A DNA stretch of 64,000 nt from Prosapia bicincta (Eukaryota; Arthropoda; Insecta; Hemiptera; Cercopidae). The stretch is taken from contig JBAIZL010000005.1 in assembly GCA_036971475.1 (NCBI GenBank), positions 64,128,655 to 64,192,654 of the forward strand. Reading direction: 5' to 3'. This document shows positions 10,612 through 22,064 of the stretch, in pieces (the stretch's first letter is position 1; each line of letters starts with the position of its first letter). The notes under the pieces were generated by a model. The model saw only the letters and a program-made list of their open reading frames with translations, was not told where the DNA came from and did no database searches. The position numbers and the translations under genes are program-made.

Positions 10612-10985
10612 TGCTTATATACACGTATAATGATATATCGCCATATGCTAATGGCGACACTACCAAAACACCAAAATCAAATTTATGTTGTTTCTATTAT
10701 CCCGATAAGAAGAGGTTTTGCGGAAACTAATGTAGCCGCACGAATAGGCATGGACATGTATTTAAAAGGCGCTGCTGGAGACATAAGCCGTTCGGGTCAA
10801 TTATCATTCTGATAATGATCATATCCGCAAATAGAATCTATAATCGGGACATTTGGATTAGGTTCATGCACGAATGCGATAAAGGCGGCGTACCGTTTGA
10901 ATTGATAATATACAATGAACACAATGCTGAAAGGAACTGTTAGACATCCGCAAAACTTGGTACCCAGATTTCGACGGTTTCCTGA
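10611..10985 (+). pseudogene. Unrecognised viral gene following the ATPase, degraded
   Basis: ATG at 10611 overlaps the ATPase stop by one base (TAATG). The frame reads MLIYTYNDISPYANGDTTK and on to TAA at 10728-10730. A coding-like segment follows in the next frame (AETNVAARIGMDMYLKGAAG), then the first frame resumes with NRIYNRDIWIRFMHECDKGG up to TAG at 10941-10943 and a short readable tail. At least two frameshifts and one or two nonsense codons are therefore implied. I do not recognise the family. Amino-acid composition and placement in the packed gene run support a former gene rather than chance. Confidence 0.5.
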
Positions 10986-11249
10986 TTTTTTCAATCGGAC
11001 TTTGGCTCTCAGTCACGGAGGCATAGAGTACACGCAAGTATATCTCGACATGTTACAGTACAGCTGTTCATTGCCGTATGCGTCCCGTTGTGTAGTAATC
11101 ACGGAAAGGACAATTCCCATAGTTGGCCCTATAAAGGCGTACAAGGTTATCAGCAGTGTAGACATTAGCTACAATGTGAAATATGGTCCTAGACCTTCGT
11201 CACTACCCTTACGCGGTAGAGGTAAATTTTACGAGGCTGTAAATAATAA
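10986..11249 (+). other. Degraded coding remnant between two viral genes
   Basis: A single frame is open from 10915 to 11412 across this stretch, but its translation shows no motif I know and overlaps better candidates at both ends. It may be the decayed 3' part of the preceding gene or the 5' part of the following one. No promoter or repeat noticed. Confidence 0.3.
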
Positions 11250-11729
11250 GGCTCAAGGTGTGTTTACAACCGAATTTCTAAAGGTAGCCCTAATCAGTGT
11301 CATCACTTCGGGTTGTCTTTTGACGGATCAAAATATACGGTTGACGATCGTAGGCAACTTCAAATGTGGTGCACATACACGGGGGCAAATACTGATGAGT
11401 TTCTACTTTTGAATAGTTATCTCTTCGAAAACTCTATACCTAAGCTAAAACGGTACATGCAAGATATGCCCAGAGATGATAATCTAAAAATAGCCGAAAT
11501 ACCTCAATGGCGTGAAAATATAAAACGTACCTTTGTCTGTAGGAGCGTTGAGAAGGTGGAAAGTATACCATATTTTGACATCAACATATACAGATACTTC
11601 CGAGGTTTATCTTGGGTCAATTCGAAATTGATGAAAGTGTCCGCATTACAGGTTGTGCAATATCTATTGCGTGAAAAGCGTTACGCCATGTTTTTTTCGA
11701 TCTTTGGAACTGTCTTAAAAGCTATATGA
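11250..11729 (+). pseudogene. Unrecognised viral gene, 5' end lost
   Basis: Open frame from about 11250 to TGA at 11727-11729 with a convincing protein character: YTVDDRRQLQMWCTYTGANT, then DEFLLLNSYLF, an Ile-Pro-Gln-Trp-Arg-Glu-Asn-Ile block, and an aromatic segment IYRYFRGLSWVNSKLMKVSA before a basic, Phe-rich end. No in-frame ATG occurs until the Met of QMWCTYTG, so the true start was probably upstream and lost. It lies 27 bp before the DUF8207-like gene. I know no function; it could be a structural or replication protein specific to insect Mavericks. Confidence 0.5.
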
Positions 11730-11756
11730 TAGTCGAATTACGGGTCATTTCACAAT

Positions 11757-12778
11757 ATGACACCAAAGGAGGAGCAAGTTATCTCTGAGATCGCCCGTTT
11801 GAGGGAGAACATCAAGAGAAAGTATCTTCAGATAAAGTTCGGCGATGCAGACGCTGAACGAATTTTGACTAAACAATATAGTCCCATCATTAAGGAAATT
11901 TCGAAAATTCGTCGTCTACAGAAAATGGAAATTAAAAAAGAAGAAGAAGAAGAGATGGATGTAGACAAGGAGAAGGAGGAGGAGGAGGATGCTTCACAAC
12001 CCTCTGTTCCGAAATTCATCGACACCGAAGTAATAGTCGAGTCTGAACCTTCAGTAACACCGATGCGTCAAAGTAATGTTGAATCAACAGATGAGTCTGA
12101 ACCTTCAGTTACACCGATGCGCCAAAGTAGTGTTGTTAAAGAGCTACTATCAACACCGTCGGGCCAAGAGGATAGTGTTCGTTATGTCCATACAATGTTC
12201 AAACATCGTCTACCGCGGACCTATGTGCTGAGAATGATTAAAGACCATAAGAATACAATTGATAACACATACGGTCCTCGAATAACAGGAGACGGTACTG
12301 TTATGATAGGCGATAAGTATATAAGGTTTGACGACGAAAACGGGGACATCATCATCGACGGAGACACTTACAAGGGAACCGAAGGGCTTTACAAATTGAT
12401 ATTTATGCGCAAACCCGATGAAAACCTACACACAAAGGCCGATCTGAACACTTATAAACAAATCTGTGAACAAACCAATGCTCATAGGAAAGGTTATAAT
12501 CATCTCTTAGCCATAAACCGTGTTAGTAAATTTGCCAAGTACAAGTCAGTTACATCGAGATTATTTCCGCCGACCGGTTTACGTAGCGGCAAAGGTTATG
12601 CCTATTGGGACAACCCTAACGAACTCTGTGTTATCTAACTCTACGACTTCTTTTGTCATCTCAAGATGTAGGTCATGCGGGTCATGCGAATGAAATTGCC
12701 TCCATTATAGAAGAGCTGAAGGAAGCGGGTTTTATAAAACACAGTGGAAATAGAAAAATTAGGACATTAATAAGATGA
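11757..12778 (+). pseudogene. Insect-Maverick-associated acidic protein (DUF8207-like), frameshifted near the C-terminus
   Basis: ATG at 11757 opens 293 codons to TAA at 12636-12638. The N-terminal third is helical and charged, with a Lys/Glu-rich stretch at about residues 60-80. An 11-residue unit SEPSVTPMRQS then occurs twice. The C-terminal domain has the signatures TYGPRITGDG, YKGTEGLYKLIF and, near the end, GYAYWDNPNEL, which I associate with a protein family common in insect Maverick-like elements (DUF8207, from memory). Family-like codons (NEIASIIEELKEAGF and a basic tail) resume in the -1 frame downstream of about 12630 and end at TGA 12776-12778, so one indel separates the two parts. 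That stop overlaps the next ATG as ATGA. Role unknown. Confidence 0.65.
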
Positions 12779-13836
12779 ACGTCGATAAGTTTGGACGTTT
12801 TTCGGATCAGGTTAACGCTCCCTACCCCCATCATCAACAGCACGGTATAGGTCTGACTCCCGATGGTAATTATTAGGACGCGATAGGCAAGTTATTGCGC
12901 AATGTTGGTGATCCTATTGAGGACAGCGATGCCGTCAATGCGGGTACAATAGCTAAAAAATGTTTGGGTTTCGACGAGGACAGGAAAGAATACTACAATA
13001 AAGGCTATTCTGTAGGCGGTCTAGGCCAACCCGTTGAGGACGGCGATGCAGTGTCCAAAACGTATCTCGAACAAAACTGTTTGACTCGAATAAAGAACAG
13101 ATATCATACAAAAGGCTTGCCTTTGGGAGGTCTCGGAGAGCCAAAAGAAAAAGATGATGCCGTAACGAGAGCCTACTTGGAATCGTTGGTTCCTATTAAA
13201 CTAGCCGATTGTTTTTCGTTTGGCGACCAAAGGGTGTGCGGTGTATCGGCGCCTATGAAAGACTCTGACGCTATTAACATGAAGTACGTCAGAGATAATT
13301 TCTTATCGAAAAACGCAGAGGGTAAATTTGACGCTCACGGAGTGGCCATATGTAATGTTAAAACGCCTTTGTATAAAAATGACGCTGCTACAAAATTATA
13401 CGTGGACGATAGGGTACCGCGAAAAGACAAAACGCTTTGGAGTTTTCAAAATAAGCGGCTCGCTCACGTCGAAGAACCTTTGTACCAACAAGATGCGGTC
13501 TCACTGAGTTTTTTAATAAAAAATACGCTGTTTCTCACCCTACTGCCGACCGGTGAAATGTATAACGCCAACGGAAAATGTATAACTAATGTTCGAGACG
13601 GTTTCACCGATGTTGACGCTGTTAACGTTCGTCAGCTTCATGAAGTTAAATCTTGGATAAGGAAATACACTCTGCATTCCGACGAGACCGGCGACTACTA
13701 CTGGTTAAACTCTAAGCGCTTATCGGGGATAGCCGATGGTATAGCCGATAACGATGCTGTTTCGCAGAGGCAATTGAATACGGCTATTCAGAGCCTAAGA
13801 GACACGCTAATGCGAGAGATGTCGAAGCCTATCTAA
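12775..13836 (+). pseudogene. Fibre-like protein made of phage-tail-fibre-type repeats (one nonsense codon)
   Basis: Candidate receptor-binding or spike fibre. ATG at 12775 overlaps the previous stop (ATGA); the frame runs 353 codons to TAA at 13834-13836 with one TAG at 12874-12876. From residue ~40 there are eight repeats, each with a Val/Leu-x-x-Pro turn, an acidic stretch, Asp-Ala-Val/Ile/Ala, then five or six residues and an aromatic or Leu: for example GEPKEKDDAVTRAYLESL and RDGFTDVDAVNVRQLHEV. Between repeats lie short strands such as GKFDAHGVAICNV. This resembles repeats of bacteriophage tail fibres and trimeric adhesin stalks, which build intertwined trimers. A possible alternative C-terminus continues in another frame past 13836. 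Repeat recognition is firm; the receptor-binding role is inference. Confidence 0.7.
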
Positions 13837-13908
13837 AAATAGATCGACAAGGTCATATCAATAGGCGATAATAAATACGGGAACACTTTAAAAATATCAG
13901 TCGTTGAA

Positions 13909-14577
13909 ATGTTCTTCGAGCTGACGTTACTGTTCGCCTTGTTGAGCTCATCGCTCGCAACGTCTTCGCCTACCCCTATCACGACGCCGACGGTATTTTG
14001 TGGATATACTGAAACTAACGGTAGTAGTAGTAGTATTGTTCAGGGTAAATGGGGTATTAACCGTAAATGGGGTATTAACGGACTAACTTGGTATATGTAT
14101 GGTAATAGAAAATATCTGAATATCGCTTCGCACGCATTCAGTCTCTGGGGTAGATATATCCCTTTGACTTTTACTCTCGACTCGACAAGACCAAATATCG
14201 CTATATTATTCGGGGACGCTGAACATATAAAACTGTCGGAAGGAACAATGTGCGGTACTAGATTTGACGGTAGAGGAAGAGTCGTTTCCCACGCTTTTGC
14301 CCCTCATGTGCTTCAATCGCAAGTAGAGATACACTTCGATAACGAAGAAGAGTGGGACTTTACAATGTCTACATCCGTTAATGGTCGTGACTCGTTTTAC
14401 GCTGTTCTGGTTCACGAAATAGGGCACGCTCTAAGCCTCTCTCATAATAAGAAACGTGATTTGATAATGTATCCGTATACGAGCACCCGAAATATATCCA
14501 GTATGTATTATTTGGACCTTTCTTCAGACGATATTAATAATATTCAGTATCTATATGGTGCAAAACCAATTTGGTAG
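13909..14577 (+). CDS. Secreted matrixin (matrix metalloproteinase, M10A) catalytic domain
   Basis: Open frame of 222 codons. Residues 1-18 form a hydrophobic signal peptide (MFFELTLLFALLSSSLATSS), so the protein is probably secreted. The matrixin fold markers appear in order: WGRYIPLTF at 80-88, FDGRGRVVSHAFAP at 119-132, EIHFDNEEEW at 140-149, the zinc site HEIGHALSLSH at 169-179 with catalytic Glu, and the Met-turn MYP at 187-189. The Gly usual in HExxHxxGxxH is Ser. There is no clear Cys-switch propeptide and no hemopexin domain, so it is a minimal enzyme. It lies between fibre and protease genes and overlaps the protease start by 23 bp, so it belongs to the viral gene run. Baculoviruses and other insect DNA viruses also carry matrixins, probably for tissue spread; that role here is inference. 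Confidence 0.88.
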   Translation: MFFELTLLFALLSSSLATSSPTPITTPTVFCGYTETNGSSSSIVQGKWGINRKWGINGLTWYMYGNRKYLNIASHAFSLWGRYIPLTFTLDSTRPNIAILFGDAEHIKLSEGTMCGTRFDGRGRVVSHAFAPHVLQSQVEIHFDNEEEWDFTMSTSVNGRDSFYAVLVHEIGHALSLSHNKKRDLIMYPYTSTRNISSMYYLDLSSDDINNIQYLYGAKPIW

Positions 14578-15067
14578 GGGTAAAAACCGTCGTCCTCGTC
14601 AGCCTACCGTTCAACAGCTGCTGAAACGTCTGCAAGGCAAAGGGCTTTATTTGAAACCGTACAAGAAACAAGGTCGCGGGAAGAAGAGATGTGCGAAAAA
14701 AACTTCGATAGATTGTATACCCGTTAGACCGTTGACTAATATAGATCTGGAGCGATACGCCTTAGCCATGGAAGTACCGTGGTTCAGAGATGTATACATG
14801 AGAGATACATTACCAGCACGACCTTTAAGAAACGAATCGGCTATCGTGAATTTGGATAATATATCCGGCTCCGGCACCCATTGGGTATGTTACAAAAAGA
14901 GAGGAAACTCTATAGAGTACTATGATAGTTTCGGGAATCTGCGACCGCCAATTGAGCTAAGTAGGTATTTTGGTGAAGACGCCAACGTACACTATAACTA
15001 CAGGAGGCATCAAAAAGACAACTCAGTCGTTTGCGGTCATTTGTGTTTAAAGTTTCTCACGTCATGA
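14555..15067 (+). CDS. Adenovirus-type cysteine protease (adenain-like, C5/Ulp1 fold)
   Basis: Maturation protease expected to cleave capsid precursors in the virion. 170 codons, open. The first ~55 residues are basic and low-complexity (RGRGKKRCAKK region). The catalytic triad can be placed as His109 (GTHWVCY), Asp124 (EYYDSFGN) and Cys160 (SVVCGHLCL), with the spacing usual for adenain and Maverick proteases. ATG at 14555 overlaps the metalloprotease end by 23 bp; the TGA at 15065-15067 overlaps the next ATG (ATGA). All catalytic residues are present and no break is seen, although the protein ends soon after the Cys helix, shorter than adenovirus protease (about 204). Confidence 0.88.
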   Translation: MVQNQFGRGKNRRPRQPTVQQLLKRLQGKGLYLKPYKKQGRGKKRCAKKTSIDCIPVRPLTNIDLERYALAMEVPWFRDVYMRDTLPARPLRNESAIVNLDNISGSGTHWVCYKKRGNSIEYYDSFGNLRPPIELSRYFGEDANVHYNYRRHQKDNSVVCGHLCLKFLTS

Positions 15068-15765
15068 GTATAGTGCTAACAGATCGCACACCTGTTTTGT
15101 CATGTGACTTTTTCCCGCCAATTGATGTTTCAAAAGACGAGTGGGAAATAGGTTTTATCGATCCGGCAACATACAATTCGATACCCAACATCATTGAGAA
15201 TGTAAACAATCGTTTTCATTACGGTGATGATAATGATATTCACACGATTTCATTACTGACCGGATCGTACGAAATATCCGATATTGAGAGGTATATTAAA
15301 TCGAAACTAGTTACCGATACTGTTTTAGTATTGACACCTAATAATAACACACTCAAAGTGGAGGTAAAATGTTCGCACGCGATCTTTTTCGACAAGGCCA
15401 TGTCTATAGGCCAGCTGATGGGGTTCAGTAAGAAGAAATTAGAGGCAAATCAAAGACATTCTTCTGATCGGCCGGTAGATATCATCAGGGTTAACGTGAT
15501 TCGCGTTAATTGCAATATAGTCGCCGGATCGTTTCAAAACGGCATATAATGCCATACTTCGCACGAATTTTATCCGCAGGTACTGCCCGGTTATAAGATT
15601 GTAGAAGTCCCACAGTGCGTAATAAATTTACCTGTCAACGTAAGCGTCATTCATAATAGCACTGTAAGTCTAAGAGATCAGAACGGTGATACAATCGACT
15701 TTCGTGGAGAAGTCATTTCGGTACGATTACATTTACGAAGACGCCAAGATGGGTCTAATATTTAA
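15064..15765 (+). pseudogene. Minor capsid (penton-type) protein, copy 2, one nonsense codon
   Basis: ATG at 15064 overlaps the protease stop. The frame is open to TAA at 15547-15549 and then continues in the same frame with family-like codons (EFYPQVLPGYKI, INLPVNVSV, FRGEVISVRLHL) to TAA at 15763-15765, giving 233 codons with one internal stop. Signatures near the start include EWEIGFIDPATYNSIPNI and GSYEISDIERYI. In the insect Maverick family it resembles, this protein sits just before the double-jelly-roll gene and is the likely single-jelly-roll vertex protein; that structural role is inferred from gene order and length. The last 26 codons match those at the start of the window. Confidence 0.68.
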
Positions 15766-15866
15766 CGAGAGCTTCTATAAGAAGGGCAGCAGTTTACGTC
15801 CGACGACGGCACAGTAACCACTGCGAAACGTTAGGTTCCTCAGATCTTTAGGTTTTAAAGTGAACA

Positions 15867-17039
15867 ATGGAGAACCTTTTGGTAATCGACTCTAGCGCCG
15901 AGTACGACAACACCCTGAACGGGCTGGAGTACCATACTCATCGGCCGTCTCGTCCGCTACGTTTGGTAATAACGATGAAATTCGTATCCCCATTCATCAG
16001 CAAGATGTCATTACGATTCCTTTTCAGAGCACGCTGCATATAAGAGGTATGTTGAAGGCTACAAAAAAGGAGAAGCGACCGCTGAAGTGTCTTTGGTAAA
16101 TAACGCTATAGCTTTTCTTTTCGACGATATCAGATACGAGATCGGAGGCAACGAAATAGACAGAACCAGGAATGTCGGTATAACGACCACCATCAAGAAC
16201 TTGCTTTCGTTGCGCGAAAACGAGAAAAATAAACTCGGAAATTGTGGTTCTCTAGGAGTGGGTGAAACAGATAACGATTGCAAAGAGTTCAACGTGGTTA
16301 TACCGTTGCGTATGCTGATGGGGTTTTTCGAGGATTACAATAGAATTGTAGTCAATGTGAAACAGGAGCTTGTCCTTTTGCGTTCATCCTCAAATTTCAA
16401 CGCAATAGTTAGCACAGATGCGACAGATATTGATTTGAAAATAAATCCACACGCCTACGTAGCCGATCCGATAAAATTAAAACTTTCGAAGATGATTGAA
16501 CGCGATGTCACTGTTCACGTGCCACACCGGAAATGGGAACTAATAGAATATCCCGGTTTACCGGCCACGAAGCAACTCACCTGGACTGTAAAGACCACTT
16601 CGCAGCTGGAAAAACCTCGTTACGTAATTTTCACTATGCAAACCGATCGCAAAAACAAGATTAAAGCTAACGCTTCAGAGTTTGACAGTTGCAAGGTAAC
16701 GGGTGTATAATTGTATCTCAACTCTCAGTACTTTCCCTACGATAATATTCTCGGCGACACCGCCATTTTGTACGACATGTACGTTAGATTTCAACAGTCC
16801 TACTATTCACGCGAACCAGCACCGTGTCTAGACCTGTCTACCTTTAAAGGGAAAGCACGATTTTTGTAATCGATTGTTCGAAACAAAACGATAAGATAAA
16901 ATCAGGGCCTGTAGATGTGAGACTTGAAATCGAGGCGTCTGACAATATTCCGCCTAATACTTCCGGTTACTGCTTGATTATTCACGATTCGCATATTGTC
17001 TATAACCTGCTATCGGGTGTTGTTAAAAAGATTACGTAA
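15867..17039 (+). pseudogene. Double-jelly-roll major capsid protein, copy 2 (multiple breaks)
   Basis: Second copy of the capsid gene at 184-1361. Relative to copy 1 it has single-base losses near 15946 and 16068, an AAA-to-TAA change at 16708-16710, and the same T5-run frameshift (16861-16865). The normal stop after the KKIT end is kept at 17037-17039; copy 1 lost it through a 4 bp deletion. The longest open piece is 16087-16710. With both copies broken, no intact capsid gene exists in the window. Private lesions on top of a shared one show decay both before and after duplication. Confidence 0.8.
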
Positions 17040-17118
17040 TCTGTGACGACGCGATAAATTACCCGATTTCTGTGCATTTAGTCTCAGTTGTGGCTTGTAC
17101 TCTCAGACGGGTTGAAAC

Positions 17119-17575
17119 ATGCAAGCTGTGGTTGAGTTTTATTGCTTTCATCCACAACGCGGGTAAATACATTGTCAAGGAACTGGCTGTGGTTGCCGAA
17201 CACTATCACAGTGTTACAATTTTTAAACCCCCTTACAGATTTCACAATTTAAACGAGTCTGCGCAAAAGTCTGCTCGTTGGTTACAGTCGCGCTATCACC
17301 GTATCGGCTGGTACGAAGGTAGCATACCTTTTGACGAAGACACTATGCGAAAGATGTTTGCACCGTTTGACACCATATTCACAAAGGGTTTGGAGAAGGC
17401 TAGATTTCTAAGGCAGTTTCACACTGATGTACATGAATTGCCCAAAGAGAAGCAAGACTTCTCTTGTAAATACTATAAATGTATATTACCCCAGCATAAT
17501 AATAATAATAATGCTGTAGATTGTAGATGCGCACTGCGCAGTGCTAAATATTACTACGATCTGCTCCTAGCGTAG
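17119..17575 (+). pseudogene. Maverick-associated Cys/His protein, copy 2 (frameshifted at the N-terminus)
   Basis: Counterpart of 1434-1889. ATG at 17119 corresponds to the copy 1 start, but one extra base near 17137 shifts the frame. Downstream of it 140-odd codons are open to TAG at 17573-17575, including the position that is a stop in copy 1. Motifs YIVKELAVV, FKPPYRF, GWYEG, FTKGLEKARFL and the C-terminal Cys/His cluster are all present. The AAT run near 17505 encodes five Asn where copy 1 has a Tyr within the run. Confidence 0.6.
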
Positions 17576-17576
17576 T

Positions 17577-17945
17577 GTCACTTGCGTGAAGATACTTCTT
17601 GTGTGTCTGGGTCACTGGCGGGGAGTTAAACCTGTGTGTGTCTGGGTCACTGGCGTGGAGTTAATTCTTCCGTAAACGTGTGTGTGTCTGGGTCACTGGC
17701 GTGAAGTTAAACCTGTGTGTGTGTCTGGGTCACTGGCGTGGAGTTAATTCTTCCGTAAACCAAGGTGTGTCTGGGTCACTAGCGTGGAGTTAATTCTTCC
17801 GTAAACCAAAGTGTGTCTGGGTCACTGGCGTGGAGTTAATTCTTCCGTAAACCTGTGTGTGTCTGGGTCACTTGCGTGAAGATAATTCTTGTGTGTCTGG
17901 GTCACTGGCGTGGAGTTAATTCTTCCGTAAACCTGAGTGTATTTA
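17577..17945 (+). repeat. ~43 bp minisatellite, copy 2
   Basis: Eight GTCTGGGTCACT cores with the same order of unit variants as the array at 1891-2262. The matching order shows both arrays come from one duplication rather than independent expansion. Confidence 0.85.
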
Positions 17946-20740
<2,795 letters not shown>

Positions 20741-20741
20741 A

Positions 20742-20813
20742 ATTGAATTGTTTAATATTTCTGATGATGTTGGTACTGTTAGCCAACGAAAAGCTTTGAA
20801 TTGTAAATTCAAT
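20742..20813 (+). ncRNA. Hammerhead-ribozyme-like motif, copy 2 (best match in window)
   Basis: CTGATGA core at 20761-20767; stem II GTTGG/CCAAC with a 9-base loop; GAA at 20788-20790; the palindrome AAGCTT at 20791-20796, giving the A15.1-U16.1 pair and a minimal stem III; T at 20797 as cleavage position. Proximal stem I pairs GAAT (20798-20801) with ATTT before the core, and distal stem I pairs ATTGAATT (20742-20749) with AATTCAAT (20806-20813) across an internal loop. This is the architecture of the short type I hammerheads known from Penelope-like retroelements, which may work as dimers. Cleavage not tested. Confidence 0.45.
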
Positions 20814-20873
20814 AATAATTCTTGTATTCGTATTTTGACTTAATTCTTTATTAATACACAAGAATGCATATTG

Positions 20874-20928
<55 letters not shown>

Positions 20929-21387
20929 AGTCCAGATGTAGTCATAGAACTATGACTTCTAAGAAGTCACTTGGAAAATTTTTATATCACTTGCTTATGA
21001 AAGTGTTAGTTACCCATATATATATATATATTTCTACAAGTTATGTAGAAATGGGAAAATTCCTTCCATGCTTTCCCTACATGGCAAAATATTTGATGAA
21101 GTAAACAAATTTATACTAAAAAGATTAAAAGTATAGAAGTTACAGCAAGAAGTGTTTTATGAATCAATTCTACAATTTTTGTTAATTTAGACAAATATTC
21201 TTTGATTGTTCTTCAAAAGGTCCTAGTTTCTTAACAATATACAGTAATTTCTAAACGTAGGCCTACAAAAGAAATTTAATTTTCTCCCACAACTCAGGGA
21301 TAGATTTATTTCTGCAGCAGGTAGAACATTCGAATGCTAATTACGTATCTGCTTAAGCTTTTCTAATCAATGTGCCGCATTATAATA
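20814..21387. other. Non-coding flank between hammerhead-like motif and Tigger element
   Basis: Counterpart of 5163-5744. Contains TA microsatellites at 20876-20925 and 21017-21031, the latter much shorter than in copy 1. No gene seen. Confidence 0.6.
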
Positions 21388-21809
21388 CAGTAGAACTCCG
21401 GAAACATGCTGCTATTTTCAAAATAATGATTCTGTTTACGTGCTATCGGTCATTTCTCCTATCAGCACCAATTATTTGGATGCTGACCACCGTCTCAGTG
21501 CAGGTCTGTATGACTCGTCCGTCGCCAGGCGGCCGGCTCGCCCCGTTATTACTCGTGTTGATTAGTCACCAGCGATTCTTACTCTTTTGCAACAGTCCGT
21601 TGCTTTATTTATGAATGCATATCGTTGTTCACCATGGCTTCTATAGGATAACGAGTTGTCTTATCATTAGCGGATAAACTAAAATTTATAGATCAATCAG
21701 ATAAAGCAGGCGCGTATCCAGAGACTTGCTTTGGGGTGGGGGGGGGCGATCGATGCATTATATATATATATATATATTGAATATGGTGATATGTTTTCTT
21801 GTAATATAG

Positions 21810-22064
21810 TTAATAAATTAAAAATATTTCATAAACAAGAATACTTTTAATGCATATATTATTCAAAGCTTTTCGCCGATAAAATAGTATCAGCATCTTC
21901 AGGAAAATAATTATCTAATAAAATACTTTTACAATATTTTGTAAAAGTATTTTATTAGATAATTATTTTCCTGAAGATGCTGATACTATTTTATCGGCGA
22001 AAAGCTTTGAATAAATATATTCATTAAAAGTATTCTTGTTTATGAAATATTTTTAATTTATTAA
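21810..22064. repeat. ~125 bp near-perfect inverted repeat inside the hAT element
   Basis: Arms 21810-21933 and 21938-22064 meet at CTTTTACAATATTTTGTAAAAG. Only the right arm exists in the copy at 6.2 kb. Each arm carries the second-family hammerhead-like core in opposite orientation (plus strand at 21971). Confidence 0.85.
21971..22008 (+). ncRNA. Hammerhead-ribozyme-like core, second family, copy 2
   Basis: Identical to the motif at 6240: CTGAAGA, 7 bp stem II GCTGATA/TATCGGC, GAA, AAGCTT, T. Its mirror image lies about 100 bp upstream in the other arm of the inverted repeat. Confidence 0.35.

Noticed and set aside
10915..11412. 165-residue open frame as a viral gene
   Set aside because: No recognisable motif, and better protein-like segments lie in other frames at both ends; treated as a shadow of degraded genes.
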